Under the pieces are notes generated by a model that was not told the origin of the DNA, did not search any database, and worked only from the letters and a program-made list of their open reading frames with translations. Shown here in pieces: positions 29,225 to 39,160 of a stretch of DNA of 64,000 nt (its first letter is position 1; the number at the start of each line of letters is the position of its first letter). Made by a program: the position numbers and the translations under genes. The DNA comes from Methanobacteriales archaeon HGW-Methanobacteriales-1 (GTDB lineage Archaea; Methanobacteriota; Methanobacteria; Methanobacteriales; Methanobacteriaceae), in NCBI GenBank assembly GCA_002839705.1, contig PGYO01000003.1:162424-226423 (forward strand), written 5' to 3'.

Positions 29225-30433
29225 TCAGTGATAGAAAAGCTTTATAAGAGGCATAGCCACGTTCCCCATAAATTTTACTTTGTATTTAAATCCTCTTCCT
29301 TCAAGTTCCTCTGAAACATCCCCTAAAAGTTCAGGAATGTCTAGTTTTTGCGGACACATCTTCACACACTTTCCACAGTTAATACAAAGCCCTGCATGCG
29401 ATTCATCTCCGCCAAATAAGCCTCCAAAACGTTGTAAATACATAAAAGACGCTCCTCTTTTTTTAAACATGTATTTGTAATTATATATGCTGAAACATTC
29501 AGGTATATCCACTCCCACCGGGCATGGCATACAGTAACCACAAGAAGTACAGTCAATTTTCATGAGATTTCCATAAACTCCTTTAACTTCATCATAGAGT
29601 TTTAGATCATCTGCAGTTATTGAATCTGATAGTGTGTCTTTTGCAACCTTAATATTCTCTTTAAGTTGATCTAATTCCCCCATTCCAGAAACTACACATG
29701 TAACTTCTGGATGGTTTAAAACCCATCTCAAAGCCCATTCTGCTGCACTTCTCTTAATATCAGCTTTTTCCCATATTTTTTGCGCATCTTCAGGTACATC
29801 TCCCGCGAGAATACCTCCTTTTAATGGTTCCATAATGAATACTGCAATTCCCTTGGAGTATGCATATTTAACACCTTCAATTCCGGCCTGATTTTTTTCA
29901 TCTAAATAATTGTACTGAATTAAGCACGCGTCCCAGTTGTAAGCATCTACAATTTCTTTAAAGACTTCGCTATTGTCATGGAAAGAAAATCCAATATTTT
30001 TTATTTTACCTTTTGCACGGGCATCTTCTAAAAATTCCAGAACTCCCAGATCTTTAAGTTTTTCGAAACTGTCTTTACCCAGCGCATGGATTAGATAATA
30101 ATCAATATAGTCAGTCTGAAGCTTTTCAAGTTGTATTTCCAGATATTTTTCCATGTCTTCATATTTATTAATAAACCATGACGGCATTTTAGTGCAGAGC
30201 TTCACCTTTTCCCGGTATCCGTCTTTCAGGATTTCTCCTAAAAATGATTCACTTGCACCTCCGTGATAGAGAAATGCAGTGTCAATAAAATTTATTCCAT
30301 TGTCTATCCCATGATAAATCAGTTCTTTTGCACTTTCTTTATCAATTCGACCTGTTTTAGTTGGAAGCCTCATAGCACCGAATCCAAGTGCTGAAATTTC
30401 ATCATTGTTTCTTTCAATCTTCCTATATTGCAT
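29225..30433 (-). CDS. Aldo/keto reductase with C-terminal 4Fe-4S domain (copy 2)
   Basis: An aldo/keto reductase barrel (about 1-280) holds the catalytic Asp and Tyr ([11 protein letters not shown]), Lys (VKLCTKMP) and His ([10 protein letters not shown]), plus the NADPH loop near [14 protein letters not shown]. The C-terminal part carries [20 protein letters not shown] and [13 protein letters not shown], enough for two [4Fe-4S] clusters. Such Fe-S aldo/keto reductases are common in anaerobes, and their substrates are mostly unknown. It is clearly a paralogue of the next gene, which ends 12 bases before it in the same direction. Both probably form an operon with the TetR gene. Confidence 0.88.
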   Translation of the reverse strand: MQYRKIERNNDEISALGFGAMRLPTKTGRIDKESAKELIYHGIDNGINFIDTAFLYHGGASESFLGEILKDGYREKVKLCTKMPSWFINKYEDMEKYLEIQLEKLQTDYIDYYLIHALGKDSFEKLKDLGVLEFLEDARAKGKIKNIGFSFHDNSEVFKEIVDAYNWDACLIQYNYLDEKNQAGIEGVKYAYSKGIAVFIMEPLKGGILAGDVPEDAQKIWEKADIKRSAAEWALRWVLNHPEVTCVVSGMGELDQLKENIKVAKDTLSDSITADDLKLYDEVKGVYGNLMKIDCTSCGYCMPCPVGVDIPECFSIYNYKYMFKKRGASFMYLQRFGGLFGGDESHAGLCINCGKCVKMCPQKLDIPELLGDVSEELEGRGFKYKVKFMGNVAMPLIKLFYH

Positions 30434-30445
30434 TGTATCAGCCTG

Positions 30446-31669
30446 TTAATTGTCTTTACTTATTTTCTTTGCTTTTCTTCCCATTATTCTTCCATTAATC
30501 GCCAGGTAAAATTTGAATACTGGAGGCACAACTTTTGTTAAAACACCTTCCATATCCCCCGATACATCATCTAAAAGATCCATAATAGGTAAATCCTGAG
30601 GGCAGTGTTTTTCACATTTTCCACATTTTATACACTTAGATGCATAAGCACCTTCATGGAAAACTCCTAGACCCAAAGCATATTGCAATTGGTTCATTCT
30701 TTTATTTCCAAAGATATATGTGCTGTCGTAGAATTCAAAACACCGAGCTATATCTACTCCTGCAGGGCAGGGCATACAATACTGACATCCGGTACATCCT
30801 ATTTTCATCAGATCCCTATATTTATCTCTAACTTTTTCCACCAACTCTAATTCTTCTGATTTTAAAGAATTAGGTAATGCTTCATCTGCAATTCGAAGAT
30901 TTTCTTTTATATGTTCTTCTTCATTCATCCCTGAAAGTACACATGTAACTTCTGGATGATTTAAAATCCATCGTAAGGCCCATTCTGCAGGTGTTCTTTT
31001 TATTTCCGCTTGATTCCAGATATCTTCCACTTCCGAGGGTATGTTTTTTGTCAAATTGCCTCCTCTAAATGGTTCCATAATTATTATTCCCAGTCCTTTC
31101 TCTGCTGCATATTCTAAACCTTCTTTTCCTGCTTGATTTTTTTCATCAAGATAATTATATTGAATCATGCAAAAATCCCAATCATATGCATCCACAATTT
31201 CTTTAAAAAGTTCTTTATCTCCGTGGAATGAAAATCCTGCATTGATTATTTTCCCCTCAGATTTTAATCTATCCAGAAATTCCAGTGCCCCAAATTTCAG
31301 CATTTTTTCCCATCCAGGATGATTAAGGCCGTGTAACATGTAATAATCAATATAATTGATATTAAAATTCTCCAGCTGGACTTTAAAAATATTCTCCATG
31401 TCTTCTGCCTTATTTACATTCCACGGTGGAAGTTTCGTTGCAATTTTAACCTTTTCTCGGTATCCATCACCAAGTGCTCTACCAACCAATGGTTCATTCA
31501 TGTATGCTATGGCCGTATCAATGTAGTTAACACCATGATCTATAGCATATCTGATCTGTTCTGTAGCCCTTTTTTCATCTGCCCTACCATTATTGGTTGG
31601 CAATCTCATTGCACCAAAACCTAAAACAGAAAGTTCATCACCATTTTTTTCTATTTCACGATATAACAT
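30446..31669 (-). CDS. Aldo/keto reductase with C-terminal 4Fe-4S domain (copy 1)
   Basis: The layout matches its neighbour: barrel with NYIDTAIAYMNEP, VKIATKLPPWN and YYMLHGLNHPG, then CTGCQYCMPCPAGVDIARCF and CIKCGKCEKHCPQ for two [4Fe-4S] clusters. The 407-aa length fits the family. Located between the TetR regulator (59 bases upstream) and the second copy (12 bases downstream), it is probably controlled by that regulator. The pair likely arose by tandem duplication. The substrate, perhaps a small aldehyde or quinone, is not known. Confidence 0.88.
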   Translation of the reverse strand: MLYREIEKNGDELSVLGFGAMRLPTNNGRADEKRATEQIRYAIDHGVNYIDTAIAYMNEPLVGRALGDGYREKVKIATKLPPWNVNKAEDMENIFKVQLENFNINYIDYYMLHGLNHPGWEKMLKFGALEFLDRLKSEGKIINAGFSFHGDKELFKEIVDAYDWDFCMIQYNYLDEKNQAGKEGLEYAAEKGLGIIIMEPFRGGNLTKNIPSEVEDIWNQAEIKRTPAEWALRWILNHPEVTCVLSGMNEEEHIKENLRIADEALPNSLKSEELELVEKVRDKYRDLMKIGCTGCQYCMPCPAGVDIARCFEFYDSTYIFGNKRMNQLQYALGLGVFHEGAYASKCIKCGKCEKHCPQDLPIMDLLDDVSGDMEGVLTKVVPPVFKFYLAINGRIMGRKAKKISKDN

Positions 31670-31728
31670 TCCATTACCTCTTTTAACGTAGATTGACTTG
31701 TTAGTTGAATATTATGATAAAATATTTA

Positions 31729-32289
31729 TTACCTCGAAATTCCATCCCAAAAAAGATCAAAAGCCTGTTCTTTAATGTTAGAACTTGCTTTTTCTGGATA
31801 TTTTTCAATATGTCCTACTGTAGCCACGATACTGCCCCATAAAAAATCCACAATCAATTCATAAGAAACATTTTTAATTTCATGTTTTTTCAAACCTACA
31901 GCATATGCTTCTAAGGCCATTTCTAAGCGATTTTCAATCTCTTCTTTGGTTAAAGAAGTTATATATGGAGAACAGTGAAAACTAAGAATAAATTGAAACA
32001 TTTCTGGTTTTTTTATTCCAAAATCAACCAGGGATATCCATAAATATTTTATATTTTCCTTAAATGACTTTTTACTGTTGTAATGGCCAGCAATTTCACC
32101 TACCATCGACTCTTTTGAATAAAGATATAATCTGTTGATTAACTCTTCTTTGGTTTTAAAATAGTGAAATAATGTTCCTGTGGCCACACCCGCAGATTTT
32201 GCAATTACTGCAGTTGATGTTCCATGAAATCCATTCTCTACAAATAGTTTTAATGATGCATTCAGAATTCGCAGCTCTTTTTCCTTCAA
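31729..32289 (-). CDS. TetR family transcriptional regulator
   Basis: The N-terminal 60 residues form the TetR helix-turn-helix (FVENGFHGTSTAVIAKSAGVATGTLFHYFKTKEEL). The rest is the variable ligand-binding and dimer part of a 186-aa repressor. A palindrome with the spacing of a TetR operator lies about 40 bases upstream of its start. It is first in a probable operon with the two Fe-S aldo/keto reductases, so it likely represses itself and them until a ligand binds. Confidence 0.85.
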   Translation of the reverse strand: MKEKELRILNASLKLFVENGFHGTSTAVIAKSAGVATGTLFHYFKTKEELINRLYLYSKESMVGEIAGHYNSKKSFKENIKYLWISLVDFGIKKPEMFQFILSFHCSPYITSLTKEEIENRLEMALEAYAVGLKKHEIKNVSYELIVDFLWGSIVATVGHIEKYPEKASSNIKEQAFDLFWDGISR

Positions 32290-32330
32290 ATTTTCACCTT
32301 ATAATAGATAATTCATTTAAATTAATATAG

Positions 32331-32344
32331 ACTGATTAGTCAGT
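32331..32344. promoter_or_regulatory. Probable operator of the TetR regulator
   Basis: ACTGA-TTAG-TCAGT is a perfect 5-bp inverted repeat, about 40 bases upstream of the TetR start codon. That is where an autorepressor would block the promoter. The ACTGA/TCAGT arms resemble known TetR-family operators. Inferred from position and symmetry only. Confidence 0.5.
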
Positions 32345-32513
32345 TTAGTATTTATATTTATTTATTTATTTAAAAATTTTGAAAATAGAATTACTTACTT
32401 GAAATACTTTTCATGTACTCTTCCACAAAATAGTTCATGAACCTTATAGCAATATTATGAATAATTAATTAGAAAATTACAATCCATTATTAACTAAAAT
32501 AGGGAATCCTACA

Positions 32514-32987
32514 ATGAAAATAGAGAAAAAAACAGTTCCAGAGCATCAAGTAGCATTTATTTATCAAATTGGTAGTTATGATAAAATTCCAGGCTGTTTA
32601 GGGGCTGTAATTGAATGGCTAGTAAAAAATGGCCTGGAACCAAAGTATCCAGTCTATGGACTATATTATAATTCTCCCTTAGAAGTGACTCCTGATGAAT
32701 TAGAATGGGAAGTAGGGGCTGGGTTTGAAGGAAAATTAGGGGAAGAAAGTCCAAAAGATTTAGATAATGAAGAAGTTCATTTACAGACAATTTCCGAACA
32801 TGAAGTAGTTTCCACAGTATTTAAAGGTCCGTATGGTGAAGCATCATCAGTTTATGTGGATTTATACGAATACACAATCCAGAATAATCTAAAAATTGTA
32901 GGGCCTGTGAGAGAAATATATTTGAACAGTCCAGAAATGGCATCCACAGAAGAATTGCTAACTGAAATCCAATTTCCAGTAATTTAA
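32514..32987 (+). CDS. GyrI-like small-molecule-binding protein (paralogue 1)
   Basis: The 157 residues form the two-lobed GyrI-like fold (KKTVPEHQVAFIYQIGSYDKIP, PVYGLYYNSPLEV, then TISEHEVVSTVFKGPYGEA and EIYLNSPE...LLTEIQFPV). This fold serves as the ligand pocket of AraC/MerR regulators and as stand-alone binders of hydrophobic molecules. No DNA-binding domain is present. Two paralogues lie at 33121-33579 and 41916-42371. It is transcribed away from the TetR operon, whose operator lies about 170 bases upstream of this gene. Confidence 0.75.
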   Translation: MKIEKKTVPEHQVAFIYQIGSYDKIPGCLGAVIEWLVKNGLEPKYPVYGLYYNSPLEVTPDELEWEVGAGFEGKLGEESPKDLDNEEVHLQTISEHEVVSTVFKGPYGEASSVYVDLYEYTIQNNLKIVGPVREIYLNSPEMASTEELLTEIQFPVI

Positions 32988-33120
32988 GCAATAAACTGAT
33001 TTAAAAATACGGTGGTTAGGTATGAATTATAGATGAATAATTTAGATTACCTAATTGATACAATGATTAATAACCAGTCACAAATGTATTAATAGAATTA
33101 ATCATATGGAGGTTTTTCGA

Positions 33121-33579
33121 ATGGATATAATGGAAAAAAAATTTGAAGAGACCACAGTAGTTTATATAGAGTGTAAAGGCAGTTATCTGAAAATTCCCGA
33201 TTACATGCAGGAGTTAGGAATATGGGTAATGGATAAAGGCTTGGAAATGACTGGCTTAGTATATGGAACCTATTATAACAGTCCAGAAGAAGTTCCCGAA
33301 GAAGAACTTCTCTATGAAATAGGTTTTTCAGTAGCAGGAAATATAGTAGAAGACGAAAATATAAAATCTAAGACAATCCCAGAACATACTGTAGTTGCAG
33401 CTATACATAAAGGCCCCTATACTGAAGTAGGGCCAGTAATTATGGCAGTAGCAGAATATGCAATTTCCAATGGTTACAATATTGTAGGGCCTATAACAGA
33501 AGTTTACTTCAATGATCCCAATGAGGTCAATGAAAGCGAACTCCTAACTGAGGTACAGTTCCCCGTTATGCAACCATAA
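33121..33579 (+). CDS. GyrI-like small-molecule-binding protein (paralogue 2)
   Basis: I set the start at the ATG at 33121 because GGAGGT lies 8 bases before it, whereas the in-frame ATG at 33106 overlaps that ribosome site. The 152 residues hold the two GyrI-like lobes (EETTVVYIECKGSYLKIPDY, TIPEHTVVAAIHKGPYTEV, ELLTEVQFPV). It is clearly related to the gene just upstream. It may bind a small hydrophobic ligand, but its partner is unknown. Confidence 0.75.
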   Translation: MDIMEKKFEETTVVYIECKGSYLKIPDYMQELGIWVMDKGLEMTGLVYGTYYNSPEEVPEEELLYEIGFSVAGNIVEDENIKSKTIPEHTVVAAIHKGPYTEVGPVIMAVAEYAISNGYNIVGPITEVYFNDPNEVNESELLTEVQFPVMQP

Positions 33580-33823
33580 CCTTCTTAAAAGTCCATATCA
33601 TTACTTTTTTAATGAATTAAATAACTAATTCTATTTTATATATTTATTTTTGCCTGCTAAGGTTTACTCTTTAACATATAAGGATATATTCTAAAAATCA
33701 TATTTTTTATAAATGGGAATAACTATAAACTAATTAGCCAGAAAATTATAATTTAAGTTATAATCTAAAACATTAAAATTCAGGAATATATTTTATCAAA
33801 GCTAATAACTGGAGTGTGTTTAA

Positions 33824-34324
33824 ATGATGAGTGTTAATGATGTAAAAATGTATTATGACCAGGCCATGTCATTTTTAGGACAAGAAGAAATAGAAAAATC
33901 ATTAGTATTTTTTGATAAAGCGCTTAAAACTGATGAAAACTACTCTCCAGCATGGAACAATAAAGGTATAGCACTTTTAAGTCTTAAAAAATATTCTGAA
34001 GCTTTAGATTGCTTTGAACATGTTGTTATCCTTAATCCTATGGACAGTATGGTAATATATAATAAAGGCTACGTTCTTTTAATGTTAGAAAGATATCAGG
34101 AGTCAGTAGATACTCTTGAGCTTTTTTTGAAAAGATATTCTCAAAAAGACGATTTCTACAAATTTGGACTCTATCTGCAAGCCAAAGGATTTTACAATCT
34201 TAAAAACTACGAATATGCAGAATTATTGCTCCAAAAAGCAGTTAAAAAGGATAAAAACTTTAAAGAAGCGCAGGAACTCCTGGGTATTGTCTTAAAAGAA
34301 AAAAATCATGGGATTAATGAGTGA
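33824..34324 (+). CDS. TPR repeat protein, 166 aa
   Basis: Three to four tetratricopeptide repeats are visible (KMYYDQAMSFLGQEEIEKSL, SPAWNNKGIALLSLKKYSEA, SMVIYNKGYVLLMLERYQES and a C-terminal one). They form a helical scaffold for protein contacts. There is no enzymatic domain. The start is one of two adjacent ATGs, with GGAGTG upstream. The stop overlaps a possible start of a small membrane protein (GTGA at 34321), which could be its partner. Confidence 0.75.
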   Translation: MMSVNDVKMYYDQAMSFLGQEEIEKSLVFFDKALKTDENYSPAWNNKGIALLSLKKYSEALDCFEHVVILNPMDSMVIYNKGYVLLMLERYQESVDTLELFLKRYSQKDDFYKFGLYLQAKGFYNLKNYEYAELLLQKAVKKDKNFKEAQELLGIVLKEKNHGINE

Positions 34325-34473
34325 ATAATATTTTAATTATTTTATTAATTTTATTTTTATCAACATTATATGTCCAGATTTTTATTTATAGATTATATTA
34401 TCCAGATTATGATTTTAAAAAGATTCAAATCCACGAATTTTATAAAGAATCAATTTTATCTCTTTTTAAATAG
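34321..34473 (+). CDS. Possible single-helix membrane protein, 50 aa
   Basis: A GTG overlaps the stop of the TPR gene (GTGA). The frame reads a hydrophobic helix (about residues 3-19, ILIILLILFLSTLYV) and a charged tail, to a TAG at 34471. Stop-start overlap and the membrane pattern argue for a real, translationally coupled gene. It runs 34 bases into the 3' end of the convergent thioesterase gene, which is unusual. Function unknown. Confidence 0.45.
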   Translation: MNNILIILLILFLSTLYVQIFIYRLYYPDYDFKKIQIHEFYKESILSLFK

Positions 34474-34841
34474 GCCATTCCTTGAAAAATAGCCACCAAA
34501 TCATCTTTTTCATCAGTTATCCTGACTGTATAAGATGATAATTTAAGATTTCTGGAAACTTCCTGGGCCTCGGCCAGTAGCATTTTTCCTCCTCCAGCAT
34601 TCATATAAGATATGCTGGCATTTATACCCACCGAAACATTTCCATGTGAATTAGCCGCAGCAGCAAAGGCCATGTCGGCCAGAGAGAAAATAGCTCCTCC
34701 ATGAACAATTCCTACCCCATTTAAGTGGTTTTCTGTAATATCCATTTTGACTTTAGCCCATCCTTTTTTTATTTCCAGGATTTCTATGCCATTAAACTTG
34801 GCAAATTTATCTTTTTGAAAATATTTTTTTATTTTCTCCAT
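34440..34841 (-). CDS. PaaI-type hotdog thioesterase
   Basis: The 133-aa hotdog protein carries the PaaI-family motif NHLNGVGIVHGGAIFSLADMAFAAAAN, with the catalytic Asp at the start of the long helix, and a later SVGINASISYMNAGGG strand. Such enzymes hydrolyse acyl-CoA esters, often phenylacetyl-CoA or other small acyls. There is no aromatic pathway nearby, so the substrate is open. The gene is transcribed alone. Confidence 0.85.
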   Translation of the reverse strand: MEKIKKYFQKDKFAKFNGIEILEIKKGWAKVKMDITENHLNGVGIVHGGAIFSLADMAFAAAANSHGNVSVGINASISYMNAGGGKMLLAEAQEVSRNLKLSSYTVRITDEKDDLVAIFQGMAYLKRDKIDSL

Positions 34842-35058
34842 ATTACAACCCCAACAGTTTAAATATTTAGATTAATATTTAATTTTGCAAAACATTTTTG
34901 CGATTATATAATTGGTTATTTAATATATAAGTCCCAAACAATATTAATTACTAAGATTACTAAAAATATAGCCTATAATCCTATCCATTATTAACCTAAT
35001 TTTTAAGCTATAATTAAAAATGGATTAATAAAATAAACAAATAGCTGAGATACAAAAT

Positions 35059-35748
35059 ATGAAAAAACATGACAACACCACTCCATACCAATCCGACCTT
35101 TATGATGCTCATGTGATAAATACGCTACCATATTATGATTCTTATCATCAAGAAACCATTAATTTAATTAAATCGCTGCCTTCCCCTCCAGAATTGTGGA
35201 TGGATACTGGTTGCGGTACTGGTTCTCTAATTGGAAAAGCACTGAGTGAATTTCCAGATACTCAATTTCTACTTCTGGATCCGTCTGAAGGAATGCTAGA
35301 GCATGCCAGATCAAAATTATCTTCTGAAAAAGATCGTGTTAAATTTCTTAATCCGTCAACAACTCAAGAATTCCATGAAAAATTAGAAAATAAACCCGAT
35401 ATAATTACTGCCATTCAATGTCACCATTATTTATCATCTGAAGATCGAATAAAAGCCATTAAAGTTTGTTATGATATTTTAAAAGAAAATGGAACATTTA
35501 TAACCTTTGAAAATATTCGACCACTGACTAAAAAGGGAATAGGGATTGGAAAAAGTTACTGGAAAAACTTCCAACTGAAACATGGAAAAGATGAAGAAGA
35601 AATCGAGCAGCATTTGGCTAGATTTGATGTTGAATATTTTCCCATAACTATTGAAGACCATCTGGCCGTTTTAAGAGATTCTGGATTTTCCACCGTGGAA
35701 GTTTTATGGTATTCCTACCTGCAGGCCGGTTTCTACTGCATGAAATAG
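35059..35748 (+). CDS. Class I SAM-dependent methyltransferase
   Basis: Motif I is ELWMDTGCGTGSLIGKAL, followed by FLLLDPSEGMLEHA and DIITAIQCHHYLSSEDR, in a 229-aa chain. This is a typical small-molecule methyltransferase of the Methyltransf_25/11 group. The substrate cannot be predicted. The gene stands alone, convergent with a membrane-protein gene. Confidence 0.8.
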   Translation: MKKHDNTTPYQSDLYDAHVINTLPYYDSYHQETINLIKSLPSPPELWMDTGCGTGSLIGKALSEFPDTQFLLLDPSEGMLEHARSKLSSEKDRVKFLNPSTTQEFHEKLENKPDIITAIQCHHYLSSEDRIKAIKVCYDILKENGTFITFENIRPLTKKGIGIGKSYWKNFQLKHGKDEEEIEQHLARFDVEYFPITIEDHLAVLRDSGFSTVEVLWYSYLQAGFYCMK

Positions 35749-35788
35749 GAGTGTTGTGGAGTATTTATTAAATAGAAAATCAACGCAA

Positions 35789-36550
35789 TTATGTATTTCT
35801 TTTTTGATTTTTAGCTGTTTTTAATCCTATATAAGCTCCTATAACTGCAGATATAACATATATAGCAAATCCAATCATATGAATATAAACTTGCCAATGA
35901 TTTGCTAACATTTGTATTAAGCCGATTATTATTATAATTGCTAATATGATTAATCCAGTATAAATTCCATTTTGTATCTTTTTTTCTTTAGCCAAAAATG
36001 TGGATAAAAAACCACCAAGTACAAAAGAAATCACACCAACTACAATATTAATCACTCCTAACGAGTAGGAATCTATAGCATGGCCTGTAAACAAAGTTAA
36101 TAAAACAACACAGGAGTATCCTATAATCGATCCAGCAATAACAGCTAGTATAGAACTAAATCCATTAAATTTTTCATTAATTATTTGACCAAACATCCCA
36201 CCCATTACAGCAAGTAAAAGAAGCAATATACTATAACTAAATACTGATAATATGAGTGTAGTTGCATCTAAAGACGAATTAGGTACTGTGAGTATACTAA
36301 ATATGAATAATATAAAAATTCCCTCATATAACGCGTATTTTAGCTTATTTTCTTTAGCAAAATAAGTAGCTATAAAACCTCCAAGCATATATGCTATAAT
36401 TAATAAAAATGTCCCAAACCATGAAGCCCCTTGAATAGCTTGAAATGCACCAATCCATCCAATTACTCCAAAAACAATAACTGCAATAAAATACAATACA
36501 ACAGAAACATTGACACCTAAAAATATAGATATAACTGGATGAAATTTCAT
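35789..36550 (-). CDS. Polytopic membrane protein of unknown function, 253 aa
   Basis: Seven or so hydrophobic segments fill the chain. Two similar stretches (LLIIAYMLGGFIATYFAKENKL and FVLGGFLSTFLAKEKKIQNG) suggest an internal duplication of a three- or four-helix unit. Each half ends with a short basic loop. I do not recognise the family, and nothing points to a transport substrate. It is transcribed alone. Confidence 0.7.
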   Translation of the reverse strand: MKFHPVISIFLGVNVSVVLYFIAVIVFGVIGWIGAFQAIQGASWFGTFLLIIAYMLGGFIATYFAKENKLKYALYEGIFILFIFSILTVPNSSLDATTLILSVFSYSILLLLLAVMGGMFGQIINEKFNGFSSILAVIAGSIIGYSCVVLLTLFTGHAIDSYSLGVINIVVGVISFVLGGFLSTFLAKEKKIQNGIYTGLIILAIIIIIGLIQMLANHWQVYIHMIGFAIYVISAVIGAYIGLKTAKNQKRNT

Positions 36551-36797
36551 GATTAATCTCCTGATAAATTTTGTTGAACTTACTAATTCATTAAATAGGG
36601 CTCAAAAACCAATTAATTATCTTGAAGATAGTAGTCTCAGATTGGGAGTATGAAACCCCGTGTTAATCTTATTATTACTCACATATAATATTATATGTCA
36701 AAAAAGAGCATATCCATGAACAAATAAGTTTTACGGCTTAATAAGAATAACCTGAGCATTAATATACTTTCAATAAGAAAAAAAGAAGGGAAATCAC

Positions 36798-37568
36798 ATG
36801 GAAAGTGAAAGATATAAAATAGGCTGGGAAAAGCTTAAAGAAGTTGATGGTAGTGCAGGAGAGGCAGTAGTAGAAAGTTTGAATGAAATCGCACCAGATT
36901 TAGGCAAATACATTATTGAGTACGGGTTTGGCGATGTTTATTCCCGTCCAGGAACCTCCCTAAAGCAAAAAGAGGTTGCAGTGGTTGCCGCACTAACTGC
37001 AATGGGAAATGCAGCTCCCCAATTAAAAGTTCATATAAATGGGGCCATTAATGTGGGTTGTTCCATTGAAGAACTGGTAGAAATAATGATTCAGATGTCA
37101 GTTTACTGTGGATTTCCAGCAGCTATAAACGGTATAACTGTATTAAAAGAAGTTATTAAAGAAAGAGATATTAAATTTAATCCAGTTTCTCAAAATTCAG
37201 GTGAAAATAGATTTAAAACCGGGAAAAAATGGTTAGAAAAATTGGAAGAAGGTCATATTCAGGAATTAAAGGAAAAATTAGATCCAATAGCTCCAGACAT
37301 GGTGAATTATATTATTGAGCATGCATATGGTTCAGTGTACAATAGAAAAAGTCTTGAAGCCAATTTTCGACAAATTGCAACCATATCTGCACTTACAGTT
37401 AAGGGAACGGATGCACCCCAATTAAGATTCCATATAAAAGCGGGGTTAAGTACTGACCTAACAAAAGATGAAATTATAGAAACTATAATTCTTATGAGTG
37501 TTTATGCAGGATTTCCAGCAGCTATAAACGGATTAAATATTGCAAAAGATGTTTTTAAAGAGTTATAA
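36798..37568 (+). CDS. Tandem carboxymuconolactone decarboxylase-like protein
   Basis: Two copies of a CMD-like helical domain lie in one 256-aa chain. Residues about 10-115 hold SLKQKEVAVVAALTAMGNAAPQLKVHI and SVYCGFPAAINGI. Residues about 140-256 hold NFRQIATISALTVKGTDAPQLRFHI and SVYAGFPAAINGL. Neither has the CxxC of AhpD, so peroxidase activity is unlikely and the gamma-CMD type is the closer match. The two-domain form is known in this family and is often linked to small-molecule metabolism. The true substrate is unknown. The gene is alone, with GAAGGG before the start. Confidence 0.8.
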   Translation: MESERYKIGWEKLKEVDGSAGEAVVESLNEIAPDLGKYIIEYGFGDVYSRPGTSLKQKEVAVVAALTAMGNAAPQLKVHINGAINVGCSIEELVEIMIQMSVYCGFPAAINGITVLKEVIKERDIKFNPVSQNSGENRFKTGKKWLEKLEEGHIQELKEKLDPIAPDMVNYIIEHAYGSVYNRKSLEANFRQIATISALTVKGTDAPQLRFHIKAGLSTDLTKDEIIETIILMSVYAGFPAAINGLNIAKDVFKEL

Positions 37569-37870
37569 TTATTTTAATTATAATTATTTCCATTATTTTA
37601 GCCTAATTAAATAAAGTCAAAAAAATCTTGTAAAATTTGGGCTTGATTTTGGCAAATTTATTTAAACTACAAAATGTAATAAAAATAATTAGTGTGAATT
37701 ATATTGTTGAAGTTAGTATAATAATTACATCATGAATAATTGACATTATAAAATTGGTATTTATCAATAATGTCATTATATTATTAAATTGGAGAAAAAT
37801 AAGCAAAAAAAATATTAATGACAGTTTTATCAGAATTGAAAATAGTTATTAATAATATTTAGGTGATTAT
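37569..37870. other. AT-rich gap between CMD-like and NYN genes
   Basis: No gene, RNA or clear repeat seen. AGGTGAT just before 37871 is the ribosome site of the next gene. Confidence 0.3.
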
Positions 37871-38356
37871 ATGGAAAGATTAGGTTCATTTAAAGAATAT
37901 TTACCCATTAAATCAAAAAAGGCAGGAGATAAAAATGTGGGCTTGCTGGTTGATGGGCCAAACATGCTCAGAAAAGAATTTTGTCTTAATTTAGACTTTA
38001 TAAAAGAGCTTTTAGAAGAAAATGGTAGTTTAAAAGTAGCTAAAGTTCTTTTAAATCAATATGCGTCTGATAAATTAATTGAAGCCATAGTTAACCAGGG
38101 TTTTTCTCCCATGATGGTGGCTGGAGACGTGGATGTTCAAATGGCAGTAGAGGCCTATGAATTGATTTACAACCCCAATATTGACATACTTGCACTTATG
38201 ACACGTAATGCCGAGTTTATGCCACTTATTAATATTGCTAAAGAGAATGGTAAAGAAACAATAGTAATCGGGGCCGAACCTGGTTTCAGTATTGCTTTAA
38301 AAAACGCTGCAGACAATACCATTGTTTTAAATGGTGAAACCAAATGCAAAGATTAA
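37871..38356 (+). CDS. NYN domain protein (LabA/TIGR00288-like)
   Basis: The chain carries the NYN PIN-like nuclease core: [11 protein letters not shown] (Asp/Asn metal-site strand), [18 protein letters not shown] and [15 protein letters not shown] (with Asn or Asp where the second acidic pair sits). TIGR00288-type proteins are conserved in methanogens and presumed to be RNases. In this member DxD motifs remain but one later acidic residue looks replaced (TRNAEF), so activity is not certain. It stands alone. Confidence 0.8.
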   Translation: MERLGSFKEYLPIKSKKAGDKNVGLLVDGPNMLRKEFCLNLDFIKELLEENGSLKVAKVLLNQYASDKLIEAIVNQGFSPMMVAGDVDVQMAVEAYELIYNPNIDILALMTRNAEFMPLINIAKENGKETIVIGAEPGFSIALKNAADNTIVLNGETKCKD

Positions 38357-38516
38357 TTTGATTATTTTAACTATTTTAGATTATAATTAATTTTTTATTC
38401 ATTTTCTCCTCTAAATTTACATATTATTTTTTATATTTAAATTTGATTTGTTCTATTTTTACTCAATTTATATATAAAATTTAAAACAGATTTATTACAA
38501 TGACTAATAAAATGAT

Positions 38517-38633
38517 TTGAAAAAAGAAAGTGAAAAAGGCATAAACCTGCTCATCATTCTGGGAGTCCTTGTCCTTTTGATTACAGTGATTATTATTGGT
38601 ATTTTAGTCCGTACTGGACCCATTTATAAATAA
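38517..38633 (+). CDS. Possible tiny single-helix membrane protein, 38 aa
   Basis: A TTG at 38517 opens a frame LKKESEKGINLLIILGV, then a hydrophobic helix and a short TGPIYK end. The basic start followed by one membrane helix is typical of real small proteins. The start is weakly supported, because only a TGAT lies upstream. Nothing else is seen in 38357-38713. Confidence 0.4.
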   Translation: MKKESEKGINLLIILGVLVLLITVIIIGILVRTGPIYK

Positions 38634-38713
38634 AACACTTATCATTAGGATTATAAATCCATTTAAGTCCATTACATCATTTAATATTAGTCAGTTATTT
38701 TAGAGGTGAAAAA

Positions 38714-39160
38714 ATGTATAAGAATATATTACTGACCACCGATGGTTCCAAATATTCAAAAAAAGCTGGTGAACATGCAATAGAGCTTGCAAAATTAATC
38801 GGTTCAAATATAACTGTTTTAAGTGTGATTGAAACCTCTTACATTCAAACCTTGCCTGAAGGTGACTTGATTGAAAGAATGGAAGATGTAATGAAAAAAG
38901 AAGGACAAAATGCCTTGGACAGTTTTGCCCAGCAATTAGAAATGAGCAAATGCAATGGTTCGTGTGAAAATATAACATTAAAAACCGAACTTAAGGTAGG
39001 TAGTCCCTCAGAAACTATTTTAGAAACCATCAAAGAAGAAGATATAGATCTCGTAATTATGGGAAATTCTGGAAAGCATGGTTTAGACCGTTTCTTACTG
39101 GGAAGTGTAGCTGAAAAGGTTTTAAGGTCGGCAACATGCCCCGTATTAGTTGTACGTTAA
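38714..39160 (+). CDS. Universal stress protein (UspA family)
   Basis: The 148-aa protein opens [22 protein letters not shown] and ends with the ATP-binding motif [31 protein letters not shown] (G-x2-G-x9-G-S). That places it in the ATP-binding Usp subgroup, which signals under stress or starvation in dimer form. GAGGTG precedes the start. The TrkH gene follows in the same direction, but 319 bases away, with its own promoter. Confidence 0.88.
   Translation: MYKNILLTTDGSKYSKKAGEHAIELAKLIGSNITVLSVIETSYIQTLPEGDLIERMEDVMKKEGQNALDSFAQQLEMSKCNGSCENITLKTELKVGSPSETILETIKEEDIDLVIMGNSGKHGLDRFLLGSVAEKVLRSATCPVLVVR

Noticed and set aside
33106..33120. Upstream ATG as start of the second GyrI-like gene
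   Set aside because: It overlaps the GGAGGT ribosome site that clearly serves the ATG at 33121.
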